A stretch of 64,000 nt of DNA from JAJVID01 sp050247435 (GTDB taxonomy: Bacteria > Acidobacteriota > Blastocatellia > RBC074). Numbering within the stretch: position 1 is the first letter of the stretch; the number at the start of each line of letters is the position of its first letter. Of this stretch, positions 48,709-55,819 are shown piece after piece. Below the pieces are notes generated by a model. That model did no database searches. It was not told the origin of the DNA and worked only from the letters and a program-made list of their open reading frames with translations. The stretch spans positions 1 through 64,000 of the forward strand of contig JBFWUF010000014.1 in assembly GCA_050247435.1 (NCBI GenBank), read 5' to 3'. The position numbers were made by a program, and so were the translations under genes.

Positions 48709-49194
48709 TTACCCAACCTTGTTGTAGACCCGTTTTATCTCAAACGAGCCTCGACTGTCGTCAATGTAATAATCAATGGTCAAGACCTTGCCGTCGGACG
48801 ACAAGGTCAACTTTCGAGCGATCCGCCTCGCCGCCTGCCCCGCGCCTATTTCGTCTTCGACGAGAATGCCTCGGCCATTGGCGAGCCACGACGCTTTGCG
48901 CTTGCCTTTGGTGTTCGGCGGATTCGGCGGGGTGAATTCGGCCTCCTTGCCGTCAAGCGTGTACTCTTCGTTGATCGTGACCTCGCCTCTGGGGCTTTTC
49001 TGCTTCGCGTCAACTTTCACCTTCTCGGCGGAATGAGCGATCGTCATTGTCTGATCGAAGCCGGGGCCGTTGCTGTGGCTCTTGTCCGGATCTAATTTCC
49101 AGGTTCCGCTCAAATTCGCCTTCCCGCCAGCGGAAACGGGAACCGAGACGAAAAGCAGAAACAGCAAGCAAGAGAACAATGTTTTCAGCTTCAT
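48709..49194 (-). CDS. Small exported lipocalin-like protein
   Basis: 161 residues from ATG 49192-49194, with GGGGGCGG before it. The start overlaps the stop of PQQ protein 2 by four bases (ATGA), so translation is coupled. The frame is open further up (to 49731), but that part is a shadow of the PQQ gene. Signal peptide KTLFSCLLFLLFVSVPVSAGG. The mature part begins NLSGTWKLDPDKS, an opening common in small exported proteins of acidobacteria with a lipocalin-like barrel, and continues with alternating strands. It probably works with the PQQ proteins, by context. Confidence 0.7.
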   Translation of the reverse strand: MKLKTLFSCLLFLLFVSVPVSAGGKANLSGTWKLDPDKSHSNGPGFDQTMTIAHSAEKVKVDAKQKSPRGEVTINEEYTLDGKEAEFTPPNPPNTKGKRKASWLANGRGILVEDEIGAGQAARRIARKLTLSSDGKVLTIDYYIDDSRGSFEIKRVYNKVG

Positions 49195-50582
49195 TCCGCC
49201 CCCTTTGTTACTTTCGTGTTTGGCGCCTTTCCGGCGCTGATGCAATACAGATTCTTCTCGCCACGGATGAAGATCATGCCGTCGGAGATCGCGGGCGACG
49301 CGTAGACAGGCTCGCCAACCGAGTTGGTCGCAATCACCTCGTGCTTCGGCCCGGCCTTGATGATGTAGGTGTCGCCGTCCTCGCTGGTCAGCAACAATTT
49401 GCCGTCGAACGCCACTGGTGAAGCCGTGAACGTGGCGGGCACTGGGATGCGGCCTCCCTCGTAAACCACCTTGCCCGTCTTGGCGTCGAGGCAGGTCAGG
49501 ATACCGCGGTCGGACATCAGGTAGATGTGCTCGCCGTAGAGAATCGAAGAAGGCACGTAGGCCGTTCCCTTGTCGTACTGCCAGGCGATGTTCGAGCTTG
49601 TGACATCGCCCGAACCGCCGAGCTTGATGGCGAAGGTCTTTTTGACCGGAAAGCCAGCATAAACGAAGACCATTCCGTGAGCGGTGAGCGGCGTCCCAAT
49701 CGCGTTGCTGCCGTGCCCTTTCGCAGTCCACAGTTCTTTGCCGGTCTTCGGGTCATACGAGATGATCAACTCGTTGCCGCTGGTGATCAGTTCCGTGCGT
49801 TGTCCCGTATGAACGATCAGCGGCGTTGACCAACTCGCCTGAACTTTGCGCGGCGTTTTCCAGGCTTCTTTTCCTGTCTTTTTGTCTATCGCGACGATGA
49901 ATGAGTTTTTGCCTTCGTCCTCGTCACATTGCAGGATGACCAGATTTTCGTGAAGCACTGGCGATGCTCCCGGCCCCATTCCGATGCTCGCAATCTTGCC
50001 GACGGCGGTCTTCCAAACCAGTTTGCCGTTGACATCGTAGCAGTACAATCCGTCGCCTTCGCCGCCGAACCACGCGTAGACATGATTTCCATCAGTGGCC
50101 GGAGTCGGCGCCGCGTAGCTGCCTTTGCGATGACGGTCGTCATAGACTGTGCCGTTGTAGGCGGTCTGCTCCCACAGCGTTTTGCCCGTATTGCGGTCAA
50201 CGCAGATGACTTTGAAGATGTGTTTACGGTTGGCTCCAACGCTGTCAGGGTGGACGAAGACCTGTCCTTCTAGCTTGTGCTCGACGGCCTTCGCGCCGGG
50301 CACGACTTCGCCTTCGATGTCGGTGGTCAGGAAGATTTTATTCCCCCAGACAATCGGCTGCGAATGGCCGTGGCCCGCAATCGGAGTCTTCCACTTGATG
50401 TTTTTGTCGGCGCTCCATTCAGTCGGCACGTTGGATTCGGAAGAAATCCCGGTGCCTTCAGGGCCGCGCCACTGCGACCAGTTGGAACCGGGCGCGGCGG
50501 TTGTTGAAAACGGCCTGGATGCGGCAAGCGCAATCAGGCACGCAGTTAATGCGCAAAACAGCGGAATTGATGTACGTTTCAT
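49191..50582 (-). CDS. Exported PQQ-type beta-propeller protein 2
   Basis: 463 residues. Signal peptide MKRTSIPLFCALTACLIALAAS. The opening NWSQWRGPEGTGISSESNVP matches its three neighbours. Propeller blades are visible as VICVDRNTGKTLWEQ, CYDVNGKLVWK, VAIDKKTGKEAWK, SYDPKTGKELWT and CLDAKTGKVVYEGG. It ends FIRGEKNLYCIS. Identity to PQQ protein 1 is high over the full length (DDRHRKxxYAxPTPxTDGxxVY, MGPGxSPxLxENLxxLQCD), pointing to tandem duplication. It is coupled to the lipocalin-like gene downstream. Confidence 0.85.
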   Translation of the reverse strand: MKRTSIPLFCALTACLIALAASRPFSTTAAPGSNWSQWRGPEGTGISSESNVPTEWSADKNIKWKTPIAGHGHSQPIVWGNKIFLTTDIEGEVVPGAKAVEHKLEGQVFVHPDSVGANRKHIFKVICVDRNTGKTLWEQTAYNGTVYDDRHRKGSYAAPTPATDGNHVYAWFGGEGDGLYCYDVNGKLVWKTAVGKIASIGMGPGASPVLHENLVILQCDEDEGKNSFIVAIDKKTGKEAWKTPRKVQASWSTPLIVHTGQRTELITSGNELIISYDPKTGKELWTAKGHGSNAIGTPLTAHGMVFVYAGFPVKKTFAIKLGGSGDVTSSNIAWQYDKGTAYVPSSILYGEHIYLMSDRGILTCLDAKTGKVVYEGGRIPVPATFTASPVAFDGKLLLTSEDGDTYIIKAGPKHEVIATNSVGEPVYASPAISDGMIFIRGEKNLYCISAGKAPNTKVTKGAE

Positions 50583-50661
50583 CAGCTATTAACTCCTGTC
50601 TTGATAATGCGCAGGATCAGATCACGGTCAGGCAATCAGTTTTTGACACAACGCAAATCTC

Positions 50662-51126
50662 TCAGAGCTTGAATTTCGGAATCAGTTTAGATTTTTTGAG
50701 CAGCCCGGTGTGGGAGTAAAAAGTTATCTCACGCTTTTGATTAACGACCCAAACTTCCCAAGCGCCTTTGGCCAGGTAAAGCTCGACTTTGTGCTCAATC
50801 TCCTGTTTGGAGTTCGAAGGCGACGTGACCTCGATGCAGAGTTCGGGCGCTTTCGGATACGGCGTCATCTCGCCGAACTCGGCGATAAATTCGTCAGATG
50901 CCCAAGCCACATCAGCGACCTTCACGCCGTCAGAAGTATCAATCGAGCACTCGTTGATGATTAAGCCCCCTTTGACGCGACGGCTGATTTTGATCCCGAC
51001 ATCGGATTGAATGATGCCGTGCCTGTTCGACGCCGGACTCATCAGGATTTGCCCAAACCTGTTAGTCTCGATCTTAAAAGGAAGATTTTGTAGTAACGGG
51101 TCGTTGATGATTTCGTCCCAAGTCAT
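50662..51126 (-). CDS. Uma2-family (DUF820) nuclease-fold protein A
   Basis: About 154 residues from ATG 51124-51126, five bases after the stop of PQQ protein 3. Uma2 proteins have a PD-(D/E)xK nuclease fold. The motifs here are VKVADVAWAS (the D), LCIEVTSPSN (the E) and HKVELYLAKGAWEVWVVN (the K). The family is numerous in cyanobacteria and some acidobacteria, with unknown biological role. The protein starts MTWDEIINDPLLQNLPFKIETN, nearly the same as the second Uma2 gene at 59731 (MTWEEVCAHPSLQNLPFKIE). Both directly follow a PQQ-type gene on the same strand. Confidence 0.85.
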   Translation of the reverse strand: MTWDEIINDPLLQNLPFKIETNRFGQILMSPASNRHGIIQSDVGIKISRRVKGGLIINECSIDTSDGVKVADVAWASDEFIAEFGEMTPYPKAPELCIEVTSPSNSKQEIEHKVELYLAKGAWEVWVVNQKREITFYSHTGLLKKSKLIPKFKL

Positions 51127-51131
51127 AGCTC

Positions 51132-52496
51132 TCACCCTTTGGCGCCGATGCAGTACAAATGCTTCGCTCCCCGGACAAACAGCTTGCCGTCGGCAATCGC
51201 GATCGAAGTGTTGCACGGCTCACCAATCGAATTCGTACCGAGCACTTCGTGTTTCGGCCCGGCTTTGATCACGAACGTGTCGCCGTCGTCGCTGGTCAAC
51301 AAAATCTTGCCGTCGAACGCCACAGGCGACGCGCCGTAAAACTTCGTGGCCACCGGCACGCGCCCGCCTTCGTATACCAACTTGCCGGTCTTTGCGTCCA
51401 GGCAGGTCAGGATGCCCGCGTCACTCATCAGATAAACATAATCGCCGTACAGAATCGGCGACGGAACGTAAGCCGTGCCTTTGTTGTAACGCCAGGCGAT
51501 TTTATCAGTGCCGTCCAGATTGCCCGACCCGCCGAGCTTGACCGCCGTGATCACCTTCGACGGATAACCTGATGAGAGAATCACCAGGCCGTGACCTACG
51601 ACGGGAGTGGCTATCGCGTGACTCTTCAAGCCTCCGGTTCGCCAGATTTCCTGGCCGGTCTTCGGGTCGTAGGAGATCAGGAATTCATTGCCGCTGACGA
51701 TCAATTCCGTGCGTTGCGGCGTCTTGACGATGACCGGCGTCGCCCAGCTTACTGAGATCGGGCGTTTGACGCGCCAGACCTCTTTACCAGTCTTCTTGTC
51801 CAGCGCGGTCATGAACGAATCTTTTCCATCGAACTCCTGATCGCAGAGCAGGATCAACAGATTCTCGTGCAGCACTGGCGATGTGCCCACGCCCATTCCC
51901 ACCGTGCCGATATTGCCGAGGGATTTTTTCCAGATCAGCTTGCCGTTGAAGTCGTAACAATAAACGCCCTCCGAGCCGAAATAAGTCCAGACGTATTTGC
52001 CGTCAATTACGGGCGTCGGCGCGGCGTAGTTGCCACGCTTGTGGCGGTAATCGTAGACCTTGCCTTCGTATGAAACCTGCTCCCACAAAATCCTGCCGGT
52101 GTCGCGGTCTAGGCAGAGCGTTTTGAAAGTGTGGAGCTTATCCACGCCGTACCAGTCGGGATGCGTGAACTCCTTCTCGCCCATCATCCGCTTCGGCGGC
52201 TTGTAGCCGGTGGGTTCTGCGGCGCCCTCGATGTCTGTTGTCAGGAAAACTTTTTTGCCCCAGATGACCGGCTGCGAATATCCCCGGCCTGGGATCGCCG
52301 TCTTCCACAAAACATTTTTTGTGTCGCTCCATTCGGTGGGCAGGTTTTTGTCGGCGGAGACGCCTTGAGCGTCAGGGCCGCGCCATTGCGGCCAGTTGGA
52401 CGAGTTGGCGGCGTTGCTGCTTGAAGTTTGCGCTACGAGCAAGGCTAAGAGGCAAATCACTAGCGCAAATGAAAATTTGGTTGAGAGTCGGTTCAT
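51132..52496 (-). CDS. Exported PQQ-type beta-propeller protein 3
   Basis: 454 residues. Signal peptide (FSFALVICLLALLVAQTSSSNA). The opening NWPQWRGPDAQGVSADKNLP matches PQQ proteins 1 and 2. Blades: LCLDRDTGRILWEQ, CYDFNGKLIWKK, ALDKKTGKEVWRV, SYDPKTGQEIWR and CLDAKTGKLVYEGG, with the tail FVRGAKHLYCIGAKG. It is somewhat longer in the first loop (EPTGYKPPKRMMGEKEFTHP) than the others. The next gene, five bases downstream, is a Uma2 protein. A palindromic repeat at 52531-52606 separates it from PQQ protein 4 upstream. Confidence 0.85.
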   Translation of the reverse strand: MNRLSTKFSFALVICLLALLVAQTSSSNAANSSNWPQWRGPDAQGVSADKNLPTEWSDTKNVLWKTAIPGRGYSQPVIWGKKVFLTTDIEGAAEPTGYKPPKRMMGEKEFTHPDWYGVDKLHTFKTLCLDRDTGRILWEQVSYEGKVYDYRHKRGNYAAPTPVIDGKYVWTYFGSEGVYCYDFNGKLIWKKSLGNIGTVGMGVGTSPVLHENLLILLCDQEFDGKDSFMTALDKKTGKEVWRVKRPISVSWATPVIVKTPQRTELIVSGNEFLISYDPKTGQEIWRTGGLKSHAIATPVVGHGLVILSSGYPSKVITAVKLGGSGNLDGTDKIAWRYNKGTAYVPSPILYGDYVYLMSDAGILTCLDAKTGKLVYEGGRVPVATKFYGASPVAFDGKILLTSDDGDTFVIKAGPKHEVLGTNSIGEPCNTSIAIADGKLFVRGAKHLYCIGAKG

Positions 52497-52530
52497 TGTA
52501 TTTAAGTCTCCTGATCAGAATTTTACAGAG

Positions 52531-52606
52531 AACGCTGAACACGCGGAAATAACGGAAATAACGGAAGTGATTCCGCGTGTTCTGTTATTTCCGCGTGTTC
52601 AGCGTT
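52531..52606. repeat. 23-bp perfect inverted repeat between PQQ genes
   Basis: AACGCTGAACACGCGGAAAT with AAC at 52531-52553 pairs exactly with 52584-52606. The interior repeats the units GGAAATAAC. The right arm stops exactly at the stop codon (52607-52609) of PQQ protein 4, so it can act as a terminator-like stem for that gene. Confidence 0.85.
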
Positions 52607-54112
52607 TCACTTCGCCGCCTTCTGTTTCGTCGCGCTCGCGTCGGCGATGCCGTAAACGTGGCCGATTGTGCGAACGAAGATCATCCCTTCTGAAATCGCC
52701 GGCGTCGCCATCATCACTTCGCCCATTGGGTTCGTCGCGATCAATTCGTACGACGGCCCGGCTTTGACCACGAAGACGTCGCCGTCTTCACCCGCGAAAT
52801 AGAGCTTGCCGTCAGCGGCGAGTGGCGAGGCCGTGAACGCGCTGGACTGCCCCGCGACGCGCTGTTGATAAACCCGCTCGCCCGTCTTGGCGTTGTAACA
52901 AGTCAGCACGCCGTTGTTCGAGCAGGTGTAAAGATGATCGCCGTAAACGAGCGGCGTGGGCATGTAAGTCCCGCCGCGCTTCTTGCTCCACGCGATGTGG
53001 TCGTTGGATTCCTTGCCTTCGGCGAGCGTGATGTCGCCTGCCGCCGTCGGCTTGATGGCGTAGATCGGTTGAATCGGCGGATAGCCAGCGGTGACGAAGA
53101 CCAGGTCGTGGCCGACTACGGGCGTGCCGACCGTGACTTCGGAATTGCCAGAAAGCTCGAAGAGTTCCTTGCCGGTAATCGGATCGTAACCGCGAATGCG
53201 TTTGGTCGCGTTGGTCACGACCATCGCCTTGCCGTTGCTTTCAAAAATCGTCGGGCTGCCCCACGACGGGATTTCGTCGCGGTTCGTCTTCCAAAGCTGT
53301 TTGCCGGTCTTGATGTCGAACGCGGCGATGAACGAGCCTTTCTGCACGTCGCATTGCACGATCACCATGTTCTTGTAGATGATCGGCGAGCTAGCCATTC
53401 CCCACTGATAATCCGGATCGAAGAACCAGCCCGAATCGAGCACGCCCAGGTCCTGCTTCCAAACCTGCTTGCCTTTGAGGTCATAACAGAACAGCCCTTC
53501 GGAGCCGAAAAACGCGACGACATATTTGCCATCGGTCGCGGGCGATGGCGAAGCGTGAGTTGATTTGATGTGGCGTTTGACTTTCGGCACGCCTTCGGTG
53601 GCCGTGCGCTCCCACAAAATCTTCCCGGACTTTTTGTCGAGGCAATAAATTTTCCAGGCGTGCTTCGACGTGTCCTTGTCCGAATCAACGTCGCCGTAAA
53701 GCCCGTGGCGGAATTTGCCCTGCGTTGCGCTGCTCACCGAAGTGACGACGAAAAGCTTATCGCCCCAGACAATCGGGCTGGCGTGGGCCAGCCCGGGAAT
53801 CGGAGTCTTCCAGACGATGTTTTCGTTCTTCTCGACATTCCAACTGGTGGGCGGATTCTGGCCGTCGGCATTGCCAGCCGCATTGGCGCCGCGAAAGGCA
53901 GGCCAGTTCTGGGCTTGAGCAGTTCCGATCAGAAGAACGAGTAGGCAGAGAGAGGAAAGCTTTCTCACCGCAGAGGCGCAGGGAACGCAGAGGCTACGCA
54001 GAGTGTTTCTTCCTCTGCGTTGGCTCTGTGTCCTCTGCGCCTCTGCGGTGAAGAAATTTTGCTGATTGGCGGCGCGATTAAACGTTAATAGTTGCCTGCT
54101 CATAAGTCTCAT
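52607..54112 (-). CDS. Exported PQQ-type beta-propeller protein 4 with repeat-encoded N-terminal region
   Basis: 501 residues from ATG 54110-54112, which overlaps the stop of the ankyrin gene (ATGA). Residues 19-53 or so (FFTAEAQRTQSQRRGRN and following) are encoded by a palindromic repeat at 53961-54056. After this comes a normal signal core (SSLCLLVLLIGTAQAQ) and the mature start NWPAFRGANAAGNADGQNPP. Blades include YCLDKKSGKILWERTA, CYDLKGKQVWKQ, FDIKTGKQLWKT, YDPITGKELFEL and CYNAKTGERVYQQ. It is more distant from PQQ proteins 1-3. If translation starts at the coupled ATG, the signal peptide is about 65 residues long. An internal start after the repeat is possible. Confidence 0.8.
   Translation of the reverse strand: MRLMSRQLLTFNRAANQQNFFTAEAQRTQSQRRGRNTLRSLCVPCASAVRKLSSLCLLVLLIGTAQAQNWPAFRGANAAGNADGQNPPTSWNVEKNENIVWKTPIPGLAHASPIVWGDKLFVVTSVSSATQGKFRHGLYGDVDSDKDTSKHAWKIYCLDKKSGKILWERTATEGVPKVKRHIKSTHASPSPATDGKYVVAFFGSEGLFCYDLKGKQVWKQDLGVLDSGWFFDPDYQWGMASSPIIYKNMVIVQCDVQKGSFIAAFDIKTGKQLWKTNRDEIPSWGSPTIFESNGKAMVVTNATKRIRGYDPITGKELFELSGNSEVTVGTPVVGHDLVFVTAGYPPIQPIYAIKPTAAGDITLAEGKESNDHIAWSKKRGGTYMPTPLVYGDHLYTCSNNGVLTCYNAKTGERVYQQRVAGQSSAFTASPLAADGKLYFAGEDGDVFVVKAGPSYELIATNPMGEVMMATPAISEGMIFVRTIGHVYGIADASATKQKAAK
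53961..54056. repeat. Palindromic repeat translated in PQQ protein 4
   Basis: The left arm at 53961-53982 (TTTCTCACCGCAGAGGCGCA...) pairs with the right arm at 54032-54056 (CCTCTGCGCCTCTGCGGTGA...). A second inner stem uses AACGCAGAGG and CTCTGCGTTGG. The element lies between the ankyrin stop and the signal peptide of the PQQ gene, in an uninterrupted frame. Confidence 0.85.
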
Positions 54113-55293
54113 TTGCCCTCCACTCGATTATAAGTTTGTTTGAAGCCGGTTTGTGTGAGAGTAATGCTGACGATGCGGCCATTTTCTTCGTTGAACGTGA
54201 TCGTGCGGCTGTCGTCGCCGCCGAAGCGAAAGACATTTTTATCAACCGCGGTGAACGAGTAGCTGTATTGCCGGACGTCCCAGCCGCCGAGCTTGCCGTC
54301 CCTGGCAATGAACGTGTATTGGCGCCCTTCGTCCAGGCGATAGGTTCCGGCGTATTTTTTGAGCGTGGCTTCGTCAACTTTGACTTCGGGTTTGAGCTGC
54401 TTTTTCTCCGGCGATTTAGCGCCGACTTTCCTGAGCATCCCAACTATCTCTTTGCTCTCAGCTTCGTCAACGAAACCCAGAGCGCGGTCAAGGTTTTCCT
54501 GCGACAGTCCGCCCATATCGAGCGCGACTTTGACTACCGCCGCGTGGCCCGATTGCGCGCCGATGAAGAGAGCCGTCTCTTTGCTCTTCGCGCCTTTTTC
54601 GAGCAGTAGTTTGACGATCTCAGCGTGCCCTTTGTCCGCCGCCGCCGAAAGCGCTGTGACCGATTTATAAAACGTATCCGTGACGTTCAAATCCGCGCCG
54701 GCGTCGAGCAAAGTTTTGACGATCTCGATGTGGCCATGCTGGGCGGCGAACATCAACGGCGTCTGGTTGTAGCGGGTCTTCGCGTTCACGTCGGCGCCTT
54801 TGGCCAACAGCGATTTGACTGCCGCCGCGTCGCCCTTCTTCGCTGCGCTGAGCAATTCATTGTTGAGAGCGGGATCAGCGGTTTTGGCAGGAGCGAGCGC
54901 CGTAGCCGGTTGCGCCGGTTGGGGTAATTGCGCGGCGTCCTTCTTCGCCGAAGCCGCTTGCTGCAAATACGCGATCACGTCTTTGTGCCTGCGCATCATC
55001 GCCATCGAAAGCGGCGGCATCTTGTAAAAGTCGTCCTTCGCGTTCACGTCCGCTCCGGCCTCGACCAACACCTTGATGACTTCCAGGTGGCCGCGGTCGG
55101 CGGCGAAATGGAGCGCGGTCGCGCCGTAGTTGGTTCGCGCGTTTACGTTCGCGCCTTTGGCGATGAGCGATTTGACAGCCTCGGCGTCGCCTTTCTTCGC
55201 GGCGGCGTTCAGATCGTCGTTGGCGTTTTGCGTTAAGACAATGATCGGAAACAGCGAAACGAGAAACAGCAAAACCAGATTACGGGCTTTCAT
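54109..55293 (-). CDS. Exported ankyrin-repeat protein with DUF3471-like tail
   Basis: 394 residues from ATG 55291-55293 (GAGGAGC before it). The open frame continues up to 55365, but only through a palindrome. Signal peptide KARNLVLLFLVSLFPIIVLTQ. Two blocks of ankyrin repeats are present: residues about 25-110 (AVKSLIAKGANVNARTNYGATALHFAADRGHLEVIKVLVEAGADVNAKD in series) and 150-270. An Ala/Pro/Gln linker lies between them. The last 90 residues (KKYAGTYRLDEGRQYTFIARDGKLG) resemble the DUF3471 beta-domain that often follows beta-lactamase-like proteins. Ankyrin repeats bind other proteins. The target may be a PQQ protein of the same operon. It ends with a 4-base-type overlap with PQQ protein 4. 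Confidence 0.85.
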   Translation of the reverse strand: MKARNLVLLFLVSLFPIIVLTQNANDDLNAAAKKGDAEAVKSLIAKGANVNARTNYGATALHFAADRGHLEVIKVLVEAGADVNAKDDFYKMPPLSMAMMRRHKDVIAYLQQAASAKKDAAQLPQPAQPATALAPAKTADPALNNELLSAAKKGDAAAVKSLLAKGADVNAKTRYNQTPLMFAAQHGHIEIVKTLLDAGADLNVTDTFYKSVTALSAAADKGHAEIVKLLLEKGAKSKETALFIGAQSGHAAVVKVALDMGGLSQENLDRALGFVDEAESKEIVGMLRKVGAKSPEKKQLKPEVKVDEATLKKYAGTYRLDEGRQYTFIARDGKLGGWDVRQYSYSFTAVDKNVFRFGGDDSRTITFNEENGRIVSITLTQTGFKQTYNRVEGK

Positions 55294-55305
55294 AATGCTC
55301 CTCGG

Positions 55306-55372
55306 AAAAGCCGTGGGGCAGGTTTTCAACCTGCCTGCTGCGGGCAGGTTGAAAACCTGCCCCACGGCTTTT
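55306..55372. repeat. 30-bp perfect inverted repeat
   Basis: The left arm 55306-55335 (AAAAGCCGTGGGGCAGGTTT...) and right arm 55343-55372 are exact complements, with loop TGCTGCG. Each arm has its own small palindrome (AGGTTTTCAACCT). It lies 12 bases upstream of the ankyrin start. Confidence 0.9.
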
Positions 55373-55423
55373 CATTGTTTCAGGGCGTCGCTACGCGACA
55401 TGAAGGCTCCTCGGAAAATCCCA

Positions 55424-55516
55424 GTGCACGCATCGCTTCCAGCCTGCTCCTGGCAAGAGGCTTATTCCCTTTCAATAAATCTCTTGCCAGGAGCACGCTG
55501 GAAGCGAGCCGTGCAC
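55424..55516. repeat. Long imperfect fold-back
   Basis: The left arm 55424-55459 (GTGCACGCATCGCTTCCAGC...TGGCAAGAG) pairs with the right arm 55481-55516 (CTCTTGCCAGGAGCACGCTG...GTGCAC), with few mismatches. Together with the repeat at 55306 it fills the divergent promoter region between the two PQQ clusters (55294-55819). No gene is seen in that gap. Confidence 0.8.
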
Positions 55517-55819
55517 AGGCGCGACTCCTTCGAACTTGCGCTCTGTCGCATTCCAAATCCTTATTTCTAATTCCAACCTGAAAAATGACCGGAAATTCGA
55601 GTCAGCTAGGGGCAAAAACGATCTGCCCGTCCGCCAGGTTTCGGGAAACTCGCCTTGAACTGCCGTCCCCGGCAAATTATAGTTTGGCTTCATTTGGGTC
55701 AAGCTGGCGAGTCAAGCTGAAGAAAATATCCGCAACCAAAACACGACGAAATCGGTATTGAGGTTTCAGTGGCAAAACATACTGGAGCTTCAACTCCGCA
55801 ACTTCACGGAAATCCGCAT

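Noticed and set aside
49195..49731. Upstream extension of the lipocalin-like gene
   Set aside because: It is a shadow of PQQ protein 2 in another frame. The signal peptide and ribosome site mark the start at 49194.
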